DNA from: Citrus sinensis
Lineage: Eukaryota > Streptophyta > Magnoliopsida > Sapindales > Rutaceae
Reading direction: 5' to 3'
NCBI RefSeq assembly: GCF_022201045.2
Contig: NC_068558.1
Span: 1,550,001 to 1,614,000 of the forward strand
Length of the DNA: 64,000 nucleotides
The position numbers were made by a program, and so were the translations under genes. Positions 22,826 through 33,594 of this stretch are shown here, in pieces (position 1 is the stretch's first letter; each line of letters begins with the position of its first letter). The notes under the pieces are model-generated. The model saw only the letters and a program-made list of their open reading frames with translations. It had not been told where the DNA came from and did not search any database.

Positions 22826-24091
22826 ATGACCGAGACAACAAAGACGCTTGATTCTGAAGTTCTTTCCGCCATGAAGGAGCTCCTTGAGAAGCAAACACTC
22901 TCTGTGCATCAAACCTTACAACAATACATGTCCACTGTAGATTCCCGTTTTGAGGAATTACAATCTCAAATCCGTGGGTCTGTCGGCGTTTTAAGTGGCC
23001 CTTCACGACCATCGGAGCGGATGTCAGCGTTTACAGAGGGTTCGGCTGGGGGCACAGAATTTTCCCCGCTTTTACATTCCATGAAAATGGACATTCCCAA
23101 GTTTGACGGCTCTGATCCGACCGGGTGGGATTTTCGCATCAACGAGTTTTTTGACCTCCATGGGACCCCAGATAATTTGCGTCTTCGCATTGCATCGTTT
23201 CACATGGAAGGGAGAGCCGCTGCTTGGTATCAATGGATGAAAGCTAACAATCTCTTAACCACATGGCGAAGTTTTTTGGTCAGTCTTAAGAGTCGCTTTG
23301 GAGCTTCCATGTATGAAGACCATCAAGGGAATCTTTCAAAGTTAACACAGACCACCACAGTTGCGGAATTTCAGTCTGCTTTTGAAGACTTAATGAACAA
23401 AGTTACTGGTATATCTGAGCCTTTGTTAATTAGTTTCTTTATCACGGGTTTAAAACCCGATATCCGTCGTGAGTTGTTGTTTACTCGACCTACTTCGCTC
23501 ATGGAAGCCTTTGCTCTTGCTAGAGCTTATGAGGCTAGATCTGATGAAGCTAAAACAACCAGTCGTTCTTGGTCAAAGTGGTCTCCTACTACACCGCAAG
23601 CTCCACAAAATTTTTCCCATGTTTTATCGAACTCTTCCACTTTTAAAAATACCAATACTCTTGCTGCCCCTGTTATTACTACACCAAAACCACCATCTCA
23701 ACCTCCATTATTACCAACCCCAAATTTACCAATCCGTCGACTTACTCCGGCTGAGTTACGGGATAAAAGAGAAAAAGGGTTATGTTATAATTGTGATCAG
23801 AAATATAGTGCAAACCATCGCTGCCGCAGCAACTTCTTGTTGTTGATGGGTACTGATGATGAGGAGTGTGTCCTGGGGGAGGCTTATGATGAGTTTTACA
23901 AGTTATATCCCGAGCTTCACCTTGAGGACAAGGTAAATTTTCAAGGGATAGGGAATGATACAACCTTGCCCGAGATTAATGACAAGTCAGCATGGGAAAC
24001 AGAGAAAGAAGCCCAGCTGGTTGAGGAGCACACAAAAGGTCCAGCTCGTATGCGCAGGGCACCAACATACCTCAAAGATTACATTACCTAA
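22826..24091 (+). CDS. gag protein fused to a pol C-terminal remnant, copy 2
   Basis: A 421-aa ORF with the same translation as the copy 1653 bp upstream: gag domain, one zinc knuckle near residue 320, then the pol-like C-terminal tail crossing into the next LTR. No frame damage. The identical nucleotide sequence, including the AT-repeat just before the ATG, means the two copies have not had time to diverge. Confidence 0.9.
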   Translation: MTETTKTLDSEVLSAMKELLEKQTLSVHQTLQQYMSTVDSRFEELQSQIRGSVGVLSGPSRPSERMSAFTEGSAGGTEFSPLLHSMKMDIPKFDGSDPTGWDFRINEFFDLHGTPDNLRLRIASFHMEGRAAAWYQWMKANNLLTTWRSFLVSLKSRFGASMYEDHQGNLSKLTQTTTVAEFQSAFEDLMNKVTGISEPLLISFFITGLKPDIRRELLFTRPTSLMEAFALARAYEARSDEAKTTSRSWSKWSPTTPQAPQNFSHVLSNSSTFKNTNTLAAPVITTPKPPSQPPLLPTPNLPIRRLTPAELRDKREKGLCYNCDQKYSANHRCRSNFLLLMGTDDEECVLGEAYDEFYKLYPELHLEDKVNFQGIGNDTTLPEINDKSAWETEKEAQLVEEHTKGPARMRRAPTYLKDYIT

Positions 24092-24414
24092 GGAATATTC
24101 GAGAAGGCACAAAGAGAATGGAAAAGATGGCAGCTGTGATTTTGTTATTTTGTTGTGACTGTTTTTTCTTTGAATCATTCATTTGTTGGTTAGTTACACG
24201 TGTAATGTTGAGGGGTAAAAGATATATGTAGAGGGGAACACGTCATAAAAAAAGGACAGGAAAATGGCAAATATTTCTTCTTCTCTCTCTCCGTCTCTCC
24301 TGCTATCTCTGTTTCTCCATTAATTTCAATTCTTTTGCTTCTTTTTGCTGGAGTCAGCACTTACTCGAAAAGTGTAAATCTAGGATATAAACTCTGAGTT
24401 GCAGAGTTGTATCA
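23956..24414 (+). repeat. LTR 3 of the array (right outer)
   Basis: 459 bp, followed directly by TACTA, which matches the duplication left of LTR 1. Ends GAGTTGCAGAGTTGTATCA. It lies about 0.2 kb beyond the stop codon of the minus-strand PPR gene. Confidence 0.95.
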
Positions 24415-24624
24415 TACTATCCCCCGTGAAAAGTATGGAATAAAAGGTACACATGACTGACATATTGCCTTTAACCAAACGATTTGAATTATCAAGCAAT
24501 CTTTGAAACTTGAAAGTCCCGGGAATGCAGATCCAAGGCCAAGGGTACACATGTTCTGCTTGCAAATAGCGCAATGAATTTCTACGCATCATAATTTGTA
24601 CATGGTTAAGAAAAGATTGAACTT

Positions 24625-27030
24625 TTACAATTTCGCAGTTGCTACCATATGCTCATACAACTTAATTAGCTCCTTGTATATTTCTTTACTCTGAGAATGT
24701 GAACTATCACCAGCGTAGAAATGATGAGTGTATCCTCCGACATGAATCCAACTATAACCAGGTTCCTTGCAAAGAAATTTTTCTTTCATTTCTTTCCTCA
24801 ATTTCCCAACATCATTCCACATTCCTGCCGAAGCATAGAGATTCGAAAGGAGAACATAAGTAGATTCATTATCAGGCTGAAGCTCAAGAAGTTTACTTCC
24901 TGCTAATAGGCCTAGATCAATATTTCCATATATGGTGCAGGCTGATAAAAGACTTTGCCATATATGAGCGTCAGGTGGAATAGGCATTTGATCAATGGTC
25001 ATCTTAGCACCTTCTAGTAGTCCTACTCGACCAAGTAAATCAACAATGCAAGCATAATGTTCTAATTGTGGGATCAATCCATGAAGGTCAGACATACAGC
25101 TCAAGTAAGTATGCGCTTCTCTCACGAACCCAGCATGGCAGCATGATGTGAGCACTGCAAGATAAGTTATCTCATCCGGTTTTACTCCAAATTTGGACAT
25201 TTTGTTAAAAAGATTGGATACTTCGTGATAACAACCATGTTGAGCATATCCCATCATCATAGCATTCCAACCAGCCAAACTGTCCCTGCATATTTTCCTG
25301 AAAGCTCTTTTTGCATCTTCTATGGTTCCGCACTTACAATACATGTCAATAACAGCACTCTCAACAAAGATATCCTGATCATATCTAGCTTTCAGTGCCA
25401 GACAATGAATTGCTTTTCCCTGTTCCAGATCTGTCATAGCAGCACAAGCCTTAAGGACAATGCTGAAAGTTGAGCCATTCACTTCACGGCATGAGCCCCA
25501 TATGGTTCGGTATAATTCCAGAGCTTCAGCATGACAAGAAGCATATACTAAAACACTAGCCAAAGCATTAATGTGAACAGCATTCTTTTTATCAATCTCA
25601 GAAAGTACTCTCTTTGATTCATTCAAGGCATTGCATTTCCCATACGTTGTTATCAAGCATGAAATCATGGAATCATCCAGCAAGAATCCAGATTTAATAA
25701 TATGTGAATGTACTTGCATTGCCTGCTTTAGAGATTTTGAATTAGACACTGCTTCAAGAATACTAGCCATAGTGTAACCATTGGGTATTAGTGAAAATTC
25801 AAGCATATGACAGAACATATCCAGAGCCTGATTAAAAAAGCCATTTTCAGAATATCCAGCAATCATAGAATTCCATGAAACAGAATCCTTAAAAATCAGA
25901 TAATCAAAAATACTCCTAGCATCATTAACTTGCCCACATTTCCCATACATGGATATCAACGCATTTCCAATAGAAACAACCTCCATGAATCCCACCTTGT
26001 AACAAAATGCTTGAATTTGCTTCCCAGCTTTTAATATCCTCTCCCCTCCAACTGAAGACAAAAGATTGATCATCGTATACTCATTAATTTGAAAATCATT
26101 AAACCGCAGATCTTTAAACAGTCCAAAGGCTTCCACACCATCACAGGCGGCTGCAATCCTTTCGCTCCAAGAAACAACATCTGGCTCAGTAATTTCATCG
26201 AACATTTTAACAGCGTCCAACTTTTGCCCACACCTTACATACAAGTTCATTATGGCATTATTCAGATGATTACAAACTCCACTCAAAAAACCCACTTTAA
26301 CACCAAACCCATGAATCTGCTCCCCTTCTTTAACATCAAACGATGCACCAAGCACAGCAGTCAAACTAAATTCATTCAATTCTAAACCTAAACTCCTCAT
26401 CTCCACAAAAACCTCTTTACTCTTATCAAACTCCCCATTCCACACATACCCACAAACCATAGCAGTATAAGCCACATTATCAAGATCTAAACAGTCCCTA
26501 AAACACATCTCAGCGGACACAATTTCTCCACTTTTCGCATAATTTTCGATAAACCCACTTACTAAATAAACCCTTGAACTGAATCCTAGTTTCAAACAAA
26601 CCCCATGAACAATCTCGTTTTCTTGCAGACTCCCACAAGCCTTAACCAAAGAACTAAAAGTGAAGGCATCAGGCCTCAAACCCTGATACCTCAACCTATC
26701 AAAAAGCTTTAAAGCGGGTCCAGATTGGCAAAAACGAGCCAATCCAGAAATGAGAGCATTGTAGGTGATGATGTCGCGGTTTTGGGTGTCAAAAAGGAAT
26801 CGAAAAGCGCGACGAAAGTCAGCGAATTTGGTGAAGTGAGAGATGAGAGTAGTGGACAAAATGGGGTCAAGATGGTGGCCATTCTTTATGAGAAGAGAGT
26901 AGATTTGGTCTGTGAGCAGTGGGGAGAGCTGAGCGAGAGATGATTTGAGTGCTTGTGAGTGGTTGTTTTGGTTTAATAAGGTTTTGATGGAGGGTTTTTG
27001 GATAGAGATTGAGCGAGTGAGTCTCTTCAT
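24625..27030 (-). CDS. PLS-class pentatricopeptide repeat protein, E subgroup
   Basis: Intronless ORF of 801 aa. The first 40 residues lack acidic residues and are rich in Arg, Lys and Ser (MKRLTRSISIQKPSIKTLL), as expected of a mitochondrial or plastid presequence. From about residue 55 to 690 there are tandem PPR motifs of mixed P, L and S length, for example DIITYNALISGLARF, DSVSWNSMIAGYSENG and SLAGWNAMMMGYAQHG. The C-terminus has the E and E+ type region (YACIVDLLGRVGLLEGA, then PDNESTYVLLSNLYASAG and EPGYSWIHVGGYTHHFYAGD) but no DYW deaminase domain. Such proteins bind specific organelle RNAs and usually direct C-to-U editing together with a DYW partner. The target is unknown. The ORF is complete. 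An LTR array lies 0.2 kb downstream, possibly at the end of its 3' UTR. Confidence 0.95.
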   Translation of the reverse strand: MKRLTRSISIQKPSIKTLLNQNNHSQALKSSLAQLSPLLTDQIYSLLIKNGHHLDPILSTTLISHFTKFADFRRAFRFLFDTQNRDIITYNALISGLARFCQSGPALKLFDRLRYQGLRPDAFTFSSLVKACGSLQENEIVHGVCLKLGFSSRVYLVSGFIENYAKSGEIVSAEMCFRDCLDLDNVAYTAMVCGYVWNGEFDKSKEVFVEMRSLGLELNEFSLTAVLGASFDVKEGEQIHGFGVKVGFLSGVCNHLNNAIMNLYVRCGQKLDAVKMFDEITEPDVVSWSERIAAACDGVEAFGLFKDLRFNDFQINEYTMINLLSSVGGERILKAGKQIQAFCYKVGFMEVVSIGNALISMYGKCGQVNDARSIFDYLIFKDSVSWNSMIAGYSENGFFNQALDMFCHMLEFSLIPNGYTMASILEAVSNSKSLKQAMQVHSHIIKSGFLLDDSMISCLITTYGKCNALNESKRVLSEIDKKNAVHINALASVLVYASCHAEALELYRTIWGSCREVNGSTFSIVLKACAAMTDLEQGKAIHCLALKARYDQDIFVESAVIDMYCKCGTIEDAKRAFRKICRDSLAGWNAMMMGYAQHGCYHEVSNLFNKMSKFGVKPDEITYLAVLTSCCHAGFVREAHTYLSCMSDLHGLIPQLEHYACIVDLLGRVGLLEGAKMTIDQMPIPPDAHIWQSLLSACTIYGNIDLGLLAGSKLLELQPDNESTYVLLSNLYASAGMWNDVGKLRKEMKEKFLCKEPGYSWIHVGGYTHHFYAGDSSHSQSKEIYKELIKLYEHMVATAKL

Positions 27031-30000
27031 GCATGTCGTTTAACGGTTTTCTACTGGAGTTGTAACCGCTTGGGTATTTGGGGAGATTTCCCGCGGGAAG
27101 TAATAGTGAGGTGTGCCGTTTTGATTGAAGGAAAAAATAACAAATTTAAAATAAATTACCAATACGATTCTTATAAGGGTCGGTTATATTGAAACTCTTT
27201 TACTGTGGAACAATAACAATGATTGTACGGTTATAGCGATAAATATTAAATTTTTACTTATTGTTATTATTAATTGACAACCATTATCAATGCTCTATAG
27301 TGAAGCAGGTCCATCATAGTCACGATTTTATTATTATTATTGTTATTATAGCTATTATTTATATAATTGAGAACTACTGACTCACTCTTTTATTTATTTA
27401 TTTATTAAATTTATAGAAATATATTTTTAAAATAAGTAGTGCCATACATTTTAAATGATGTGATATTTATCAATAGAGTGATGAGGAAATATGATTAATT
27501 TACTCCAATATTATAAAGAATCATTAATCACTTAATAGATAATAATAAAATTTAGAATTTAAAAAAAAAAACTTCAAATATCTATTATTACTATTTAGAA
27601 GTTTAGTCCTGAGACATACCTATCCAATAAAAAAAAAAACTGCATCTATATAGATTCCACGTCAAATACAATGATTATATTTTGTAGCATTTTGGTTTAT
27701 AATTTAACGTGCGTTTGGAGCAACTTTACTACCATAGCGCAGCTACTCTCCACCCTATGTTCTAGCAGAATATGACAGCGCAACTGCTCCAAATACACAC
27801 TTAAACATAAGTTGGTTTGTAAAACATGAATTTCACAATCCCGGCCATTGCCTGGTGCTACTTGCAAGTTACAAGCAACACCGCTCATTAAACTTGGGCG
27901 GGGATTTAGCTGGGGTTCACTTGCGGGGCAAGCATCATTTCTCAAACGATACTATTGACTCAATCTTCCCTCAACTAAAGGTACTGCCTTCACAACAAAA
28001 TCTCTTTAAAAAATAGTGACTAACCATAATGCACCACGTAACTAATCTGTTGAAATTAGCAGCGTCAGCATTTCAATCCTTTGCCCAGTGACACCACATA
28101 ATAGATAATACATTGCTTTCTTCAATCTTCATCACTCCACGTTAGCAAAAATATTATATTTTCTACAGTACCACCTAAAGTTTATTTATTTGTTAATCTA
28201 TTTGCATACCCAAAATTATTAAAAAGCGTTCAACAAATAAAACAGAGGTAATTGAATAGAAATGATGGACGTATGCTGCAGTGCTTCTGCGCTTTCACGT
28301 GTACTTTTGTTTCACATACGAAATGTGTTTTCTTTCATTAGCGTGGCCGCTACCGTCGCAGCCCATGCCATGCCATGCCACCCTGCAAAATTTTCCTCCT
28401 TTCACGCACAACGTTGTTGGCTTCCTATAGAAGAATATTGATCAGGTGCGAGTGCAGCTAACAATGAATTACGGAAACAGATATTGTAGCCTTTACCCAC
28501 TTGATACTTTGGATTTATGCCTGTGATGGGCAGTTAACAATGAATTATATACATCACAAATTCAGAGTTTCTGCAAGTTCACATTGGAAGAGAATCCGAA
28601 TAAATTCTAATCTGATTCAACATGTGCGTTTTAGCCGTTAAGAGGATATAAAGGGACTGATCATTCATCAATTTGGAAGATTAAAAAGAAAATACAATTT
28701 AAGCTCCGTCTAAATAGATATACATTAAAAAGATGCGAAGTCGACTGTGTGTGCATATGATTGCAGCATATTAAGGGTTTATTAGAGTTTTATCCACACG
28801 TAGAATCATAGCATAGTTAAGGGTTTTTTGAGCATACATAAATTGGCAATCAGTACTAAACAATACAGAAATGAGTTCCTATTAGAAACTCGGGACTCTT
28901 TCCCTTCAAATTGAAAGTAATAATATTATATTTTTCCACCCGACTCATGGCCTGTGTGGCATATTGTACGTTATTCTTAAAAAAAAAAGAGCAAATTTAT
29001 TAATTAGGTCAACCACTTAAGTGAGATCCATCATAAAAATCTCTTACTTCCTCGCTAGTAACTCTCGCTGTGCCAGAACTGTGGTGATTTGGAAAAGAAT
29101 GGTGGCCAATGTGCATAAAACAAGGGCATGGTTGGCGCAAATTAAAGAAGATTCTCATGGGTTTGGTGGTTGTGGATAAACAAGAGTGGGTTGTTTAAAT
29201 TAGTGTGAAAAAAAAAAAAAATGCAAGTGGGTTCACGCCAGCATTTACGGAGCCCAATAAGGGCAATTATGCGGCATTTGGTTGATGAAAAGGACAATCA
29301 AAGCAGCCCTTTCCAAACCACTTGGGCTCAGCCAAAATGGCTAGAAAATGGTTCGAGTTTCCGCAGATGTATTGTGGGGTTATAATTTAAATGTTCTGTT
29401 TTAGAGTTTCAAAACTTTAGTGAAAATAATTTTTTTTCTTAAAATGAAAGTTGGACGTCCCTCGAATATTTTGAGATGGTTAAAAATTTGAGGGTGTCAT
29501 ATCAAAATTAATATAAACGGGTCTCAATAATTTATATGGTGTAAATATCATGAGCAATAATTTTAAAAAAAAAAAAAAAAAGCCGCCCTTTCCAAAGACA
29601 ACTCGACTGCTGCGTAAGGTGCCGAGTCCATTCAATGTAGCATTGACGAAATTTGTCAAGCTGAGGCAACAAGCTAAAATTAAATTATACTTTTCACTTT
29701 CCTTTACGATACTACATTTTACTCTCACCTCCTTTGTTATTTATCTGAACAAGATTGTTTGGCGATTATAATCTTTTAAAATTTTGCCTTAAATAAGAAG
29801 AAGCTTTTGGCTTCACAAAACTACCAATATCAATCAGTCTTGCTTGGTCACTTAATGTTTTGTGCTCTTGTCAAACATAAATGCTAATGCCTTATTATAC
29901 CTGGAGTAGCTGGCTCTTGACAGAACAAGCATGTTTGATTTATTCTACTTCGTTAAATTGCAAGAGAGATGTTTTATTTAGGCAGCAACTACGTTGAAGC

Positions 30001-33000
30001 AGTTCTAACTTAAAGCAACCTCTAAAACCGTTGGATGTATAAAATTAAATTTAAAATAATTATAATAATATGCATTCAATAATTTTAAAAGCTGTTCTAT
30101 ATTAGTGATACTTTAACAAAATTGAACCCTTTATTTTATTTTATTTGACAAAAATTAAACTTAAAAAAAATGTCAGCGTGATTTCAATAGTTAAAAGTCA
30201 GCTCAGAAAAGGTGAATAATTTCGTTTTGTCATCGTGCAAAACTTTACGAGGTTTGCAGTTTTCATGCCGTTCAATATTCACATTAATTATTTTAATAAA
30301 CAGCTTTTTATTTGCAAAAGAAAAGTGATTACCCTCACGTAATTCGTGCCATTAAAGTGTGAACCGCTTTGCGTTGAATTGAACAGGGCCAAATATTTTG
30401 TTTGTTAAATTCAAATGGCTGTTAAAAAAGCTAAGGCAAAAGGGGGTATATCACCACACACATGATAAGAAATAAAAATATTGACGCCTGCAGGAGGAAA
30501 AATTTTATAATATTATTATGATAATATAACCAATTGATGTAAAAGTGATATGTATAGTTAAATTTAATGTAACAATCACATATATGATATATGATAATTT
30601 TTAAAAAATAAAATCAGATAAAAAAAAATACTATTTACATTATCCTAATATTAGCGCTCTAAATCTGTATTGCATTAATTTATAAACTTAATGCGGCCAA
30701 ATCCGCATAAATCAAACAGGAGAGTCGGGTTTAAGCCGCATTGCATTACAGATGAAAAAAAAAATTAAAATTAAGAAACTTTTGCAACGTTTTCACGCCA
30801 ATCCTTCGTGGTTTCATATCACCCAATCCAGCAACACCAAATCGATTTGACAATCATCGCTCGACGCTATCATTGACGCCTTCACAGTGCTGCGCGACAC
30901 CATAGCCACTGCTCCATGAAGACGCCTTCACTGTGGAGAAGACGAAGCCCATAGAAGAAGAAGAAAGAAGGAGAAAAAGAGGAAAAGAAAAATGGAAAAC
31001 AAACTGAAGAAGATAAAGAAGAAGGAAAGGAGGGGAAAAAAAAAAAAGAAAATGAGATGAAGACGAAGAAAGAGAAAAAAATGAAAAAAGAAGAAACAGA
31101 TCTGGAGAAGACGAAGGTAGGAGAGAGAGGAAGCAGATAATGATGCATTCAAAAATATTATCCAAAAAAAGAAAATTTTGAAAAAAAAAAGAGAGAGGAA
31201 AATAAAAAAAGGAGTAAATAAATAAAATATATATGTTCTTTTAATAAATAAATAAATAAAAATATTATTTTTTAATTATATAATTTAAATTAATAAAAAA
31301 TTTAATACAATACAATGAAACACCAAATATAGTATAATTAAAAATTAATACAATATAATATTGAACCAACCGTCGTACAATATTATTATAATTCAATGTT
31401 AATATAATGCAACATAATATAATGTACTATATTAAAATAATAAAATATAATATAATACAGTACAGTGTGTGAAATGCATCATTTAAACACTTTAATTGTT
31501 GAGTAAACATAAACATAGCCATCGGCATTAGCCAGCAGGATTGCTGCCTCGGTTTCTATGAGTAGTTAAGAGTGAAGAAGATACAGTTCTTCAACAATTG
31601 ATCAATTTTAATGTGACTAATCGAACAGATACAAAGTCAAAATCCATATCAATAATTATATGAATCTCATGGGCCAACTCTAAAGATGTCGATGTATCAA
31701 TGCAAAAGAAGGGGGAAAAAAGAAAAAAAGGACAAGGGTCTACGCTGATGTTATATTTATTTAAAAGTAAAATTTATTGTTGGATACCCTCAATATTCAT
31801 TGTTTTTAGGTTATGATCTCTTAAAGTTTGATGTTTTTACATTACGGTTCCTGTCGAATCAAATTGTGTTTTCTCACAAATTTGTTATATGGGCTATATA
31901 ATGTCCTCGATGAACCAACCAGCTATTAAGGAATTGAGGTCAACAGAATTCTAAATCATGGATAAAAAAATGACAAATTTTCTTTTCCCAAAAAAAAAAA
32001 AAAAAAAAAAGAAAAAAGCATCGACTTAATTAAAAATATCGCGCATTTTTCGGCAAGCAGTTGCAGGAAAAAAAAAAGAACAAGATGCAGCCGTAAACGC
32101 GTCTTACCGTTGGTAATAACAGGTTCACAGAGGAGGGGAGGTCGGTGTGCAACAGTGCAAGTGCAATTATCTGATATTTTGAGTCCACCAAATTAATACG
32201 TGTACTCTCCTCAGCCCCCTGCTCTCTTAACAACTGAGAGCAGGTGCCCTGCAACGCGTAAGTCGTAACCAAACATGTCAAACATAAGTCAATCGATCGG
32301 GCCCATCAGTCCAATCAAGGGTGGCCATGGATGCCGCCCGCCACGGCAACCTACTGTAGATTTTTATTTAAACAGGAAAAATTACTGTAAGTTTTAATAA
32401 TTATCAGATCTACCCGGTCCCTGTTATATTTTAGAGATTCCCTCGTTCGAAATTACATATATTAAAAAATTATTTGTAACAATACATAAAAATATAAATT
32501 ATATAATACAAGTTATAAATTATAACTTGTATTTTAAAAAATAAATTTTATCAATGTAAATAAAAAATTAAAATTTTAAAATTAAAATAAATAAATAAAA
32601 TTTATAACTTGTATTTAAAAAATAAATTTTATCAACGTAAATAAAAAAATTAAAAATTTAATATTAAATAAATGAATAAAATATACCAATCTAACAAAAA
32701 TATCTCTATTATAAACAAATTATCATAAATAAGATCAATATCTCACTTTATTTTTTAGTCAATATATAAACATTCTCAACAGTACACAATATTTTTTGGA
32801 TTTATGTTAATGTTCAAATTTTAATTTTAATATCCTATTTCATCCTTTTAATTAATACATAAGTATTATCGATAATATTTACCAGAATTTTTAATAACTA
32901 CTATAAAAAAAAAAACAGATCAGATTTCTTTGGGAAAAATATTTTCTCAACACTATATAATCTACTGTAAATTTAAATTTAAAATACTAAATTTATCCGT

Positions 33001-33594
33001 AACCCGTAAAATTATTGGAACGAATTTCTACAAACAGATTTAGTGGTAATTTTGCCATCCTTCGCATCATCAGCCATTATATGTCAATGTGTCGGCCCAC
33101 ACCTCTAAGTGACCACACCCAATTCAGCCAGCTGCCAGCTCCTCACAATAACAGTACAAAAAACTTTAAACATAAACATAAATATTACCCTGCGTGTAGC
33201 CTTAGCCTAATAGCCTTTACCCCGTATAGAGTCAGGAAATCCGACAGCTATGCCTCTTCTTGCTCTCGTCACTTGTAAACTCTCTGCAACTCCCTCTTCA
33301 CTCTCATTTCACCTTCTCCACCTCTTAGCTCCTTTTAGTCTTTACCACATTCATCTCACAGTTCCAACATTTTAAGCTACTTTACCAAATCTGGTCATTC
33401 TTTTAACATTAATCGATTTTTTTTTTTTTTTGTACCCAACAATTGAGCTCTGTTCTGTCCAAATCTAGTAACAACCTATTTTAATTCTTTACAATCTACA
33501 GTAATTTTGCCAATGTACAATCTCTAATTCTTTTGCATTTACTCGAAGCAAAAAGAGGGAAAAAAAAAAAAAGAGAGAGAGAGAGAAAGGAATA
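27031..33594. other. gene-poor intergenic region
   Basis: AT-rich with no supported gene. A short inverted repeat at about 27709-27806 (GTGCGTTTGGAGCA paired with TGCTCCAAATACACAC) looks like a 0.1-kb MITE. Poly-A runs occur near 29566-29582 and 31989-32011. A diverged tandem repeat with a period near 82 bp occupies 32515-32690. The last 300 bp before 33595 are C/T-rich and should hold the promoter and 5' UTR of the glycosyltransferase gene, ending in an AG-rich leader at 33575-33588. Confidence 0.45.
30938..31140 (+). repeat. long purine-rich (GAA/GGA) tract
   Basis: About 200 bp made almost only of A and G on the plus strand. Long frames on the opposite strand encode only Ser/Phe/Leu runs and are composition artefacts. 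Such tracts can adopt non-B structures. No gene is proposed. Confidence 0.85.

Larger units (their letters stand above)
20645..24419 (+). mobile_element. tandem gag-only LTR retrotransposon array (TR-GAG type): LTR-gag-LTR-gag-LTR
   Basis: Three 459-bp LTRs (20650-21108, 22303-22761, 23956-24414) alternate with two 1194-bp internal regions, and the period is exactly 1653 bp. The whole is bounded by one 5-bp duplication, TACTA, at 20645-20649 and 24415-24419. LTRs begin TGATACAAC and end GTTGTATCA. Two bases after each LTR is TGGTGCTTTCATT, at the usual place of a primer binding site. Before each downstream LTR is a purine run AAGGGATAGGGAA, the expected polypurine tract. Inside is only a gag-type ORF. 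No protease, RT, RNase H or integrase is present, so mobility would need a helper element. All copies look identical by eye, including an AT microsatellite of equal length, so the array is very young or is a recent duplication. Confidence 0.95.

Noticed and set aside
30854..31165. Three overlapping minus-strand frames of 74-103 aa
   Set aside because: They translate a purine tract into Ser/Phe/Leu repeats. Composition artefact.
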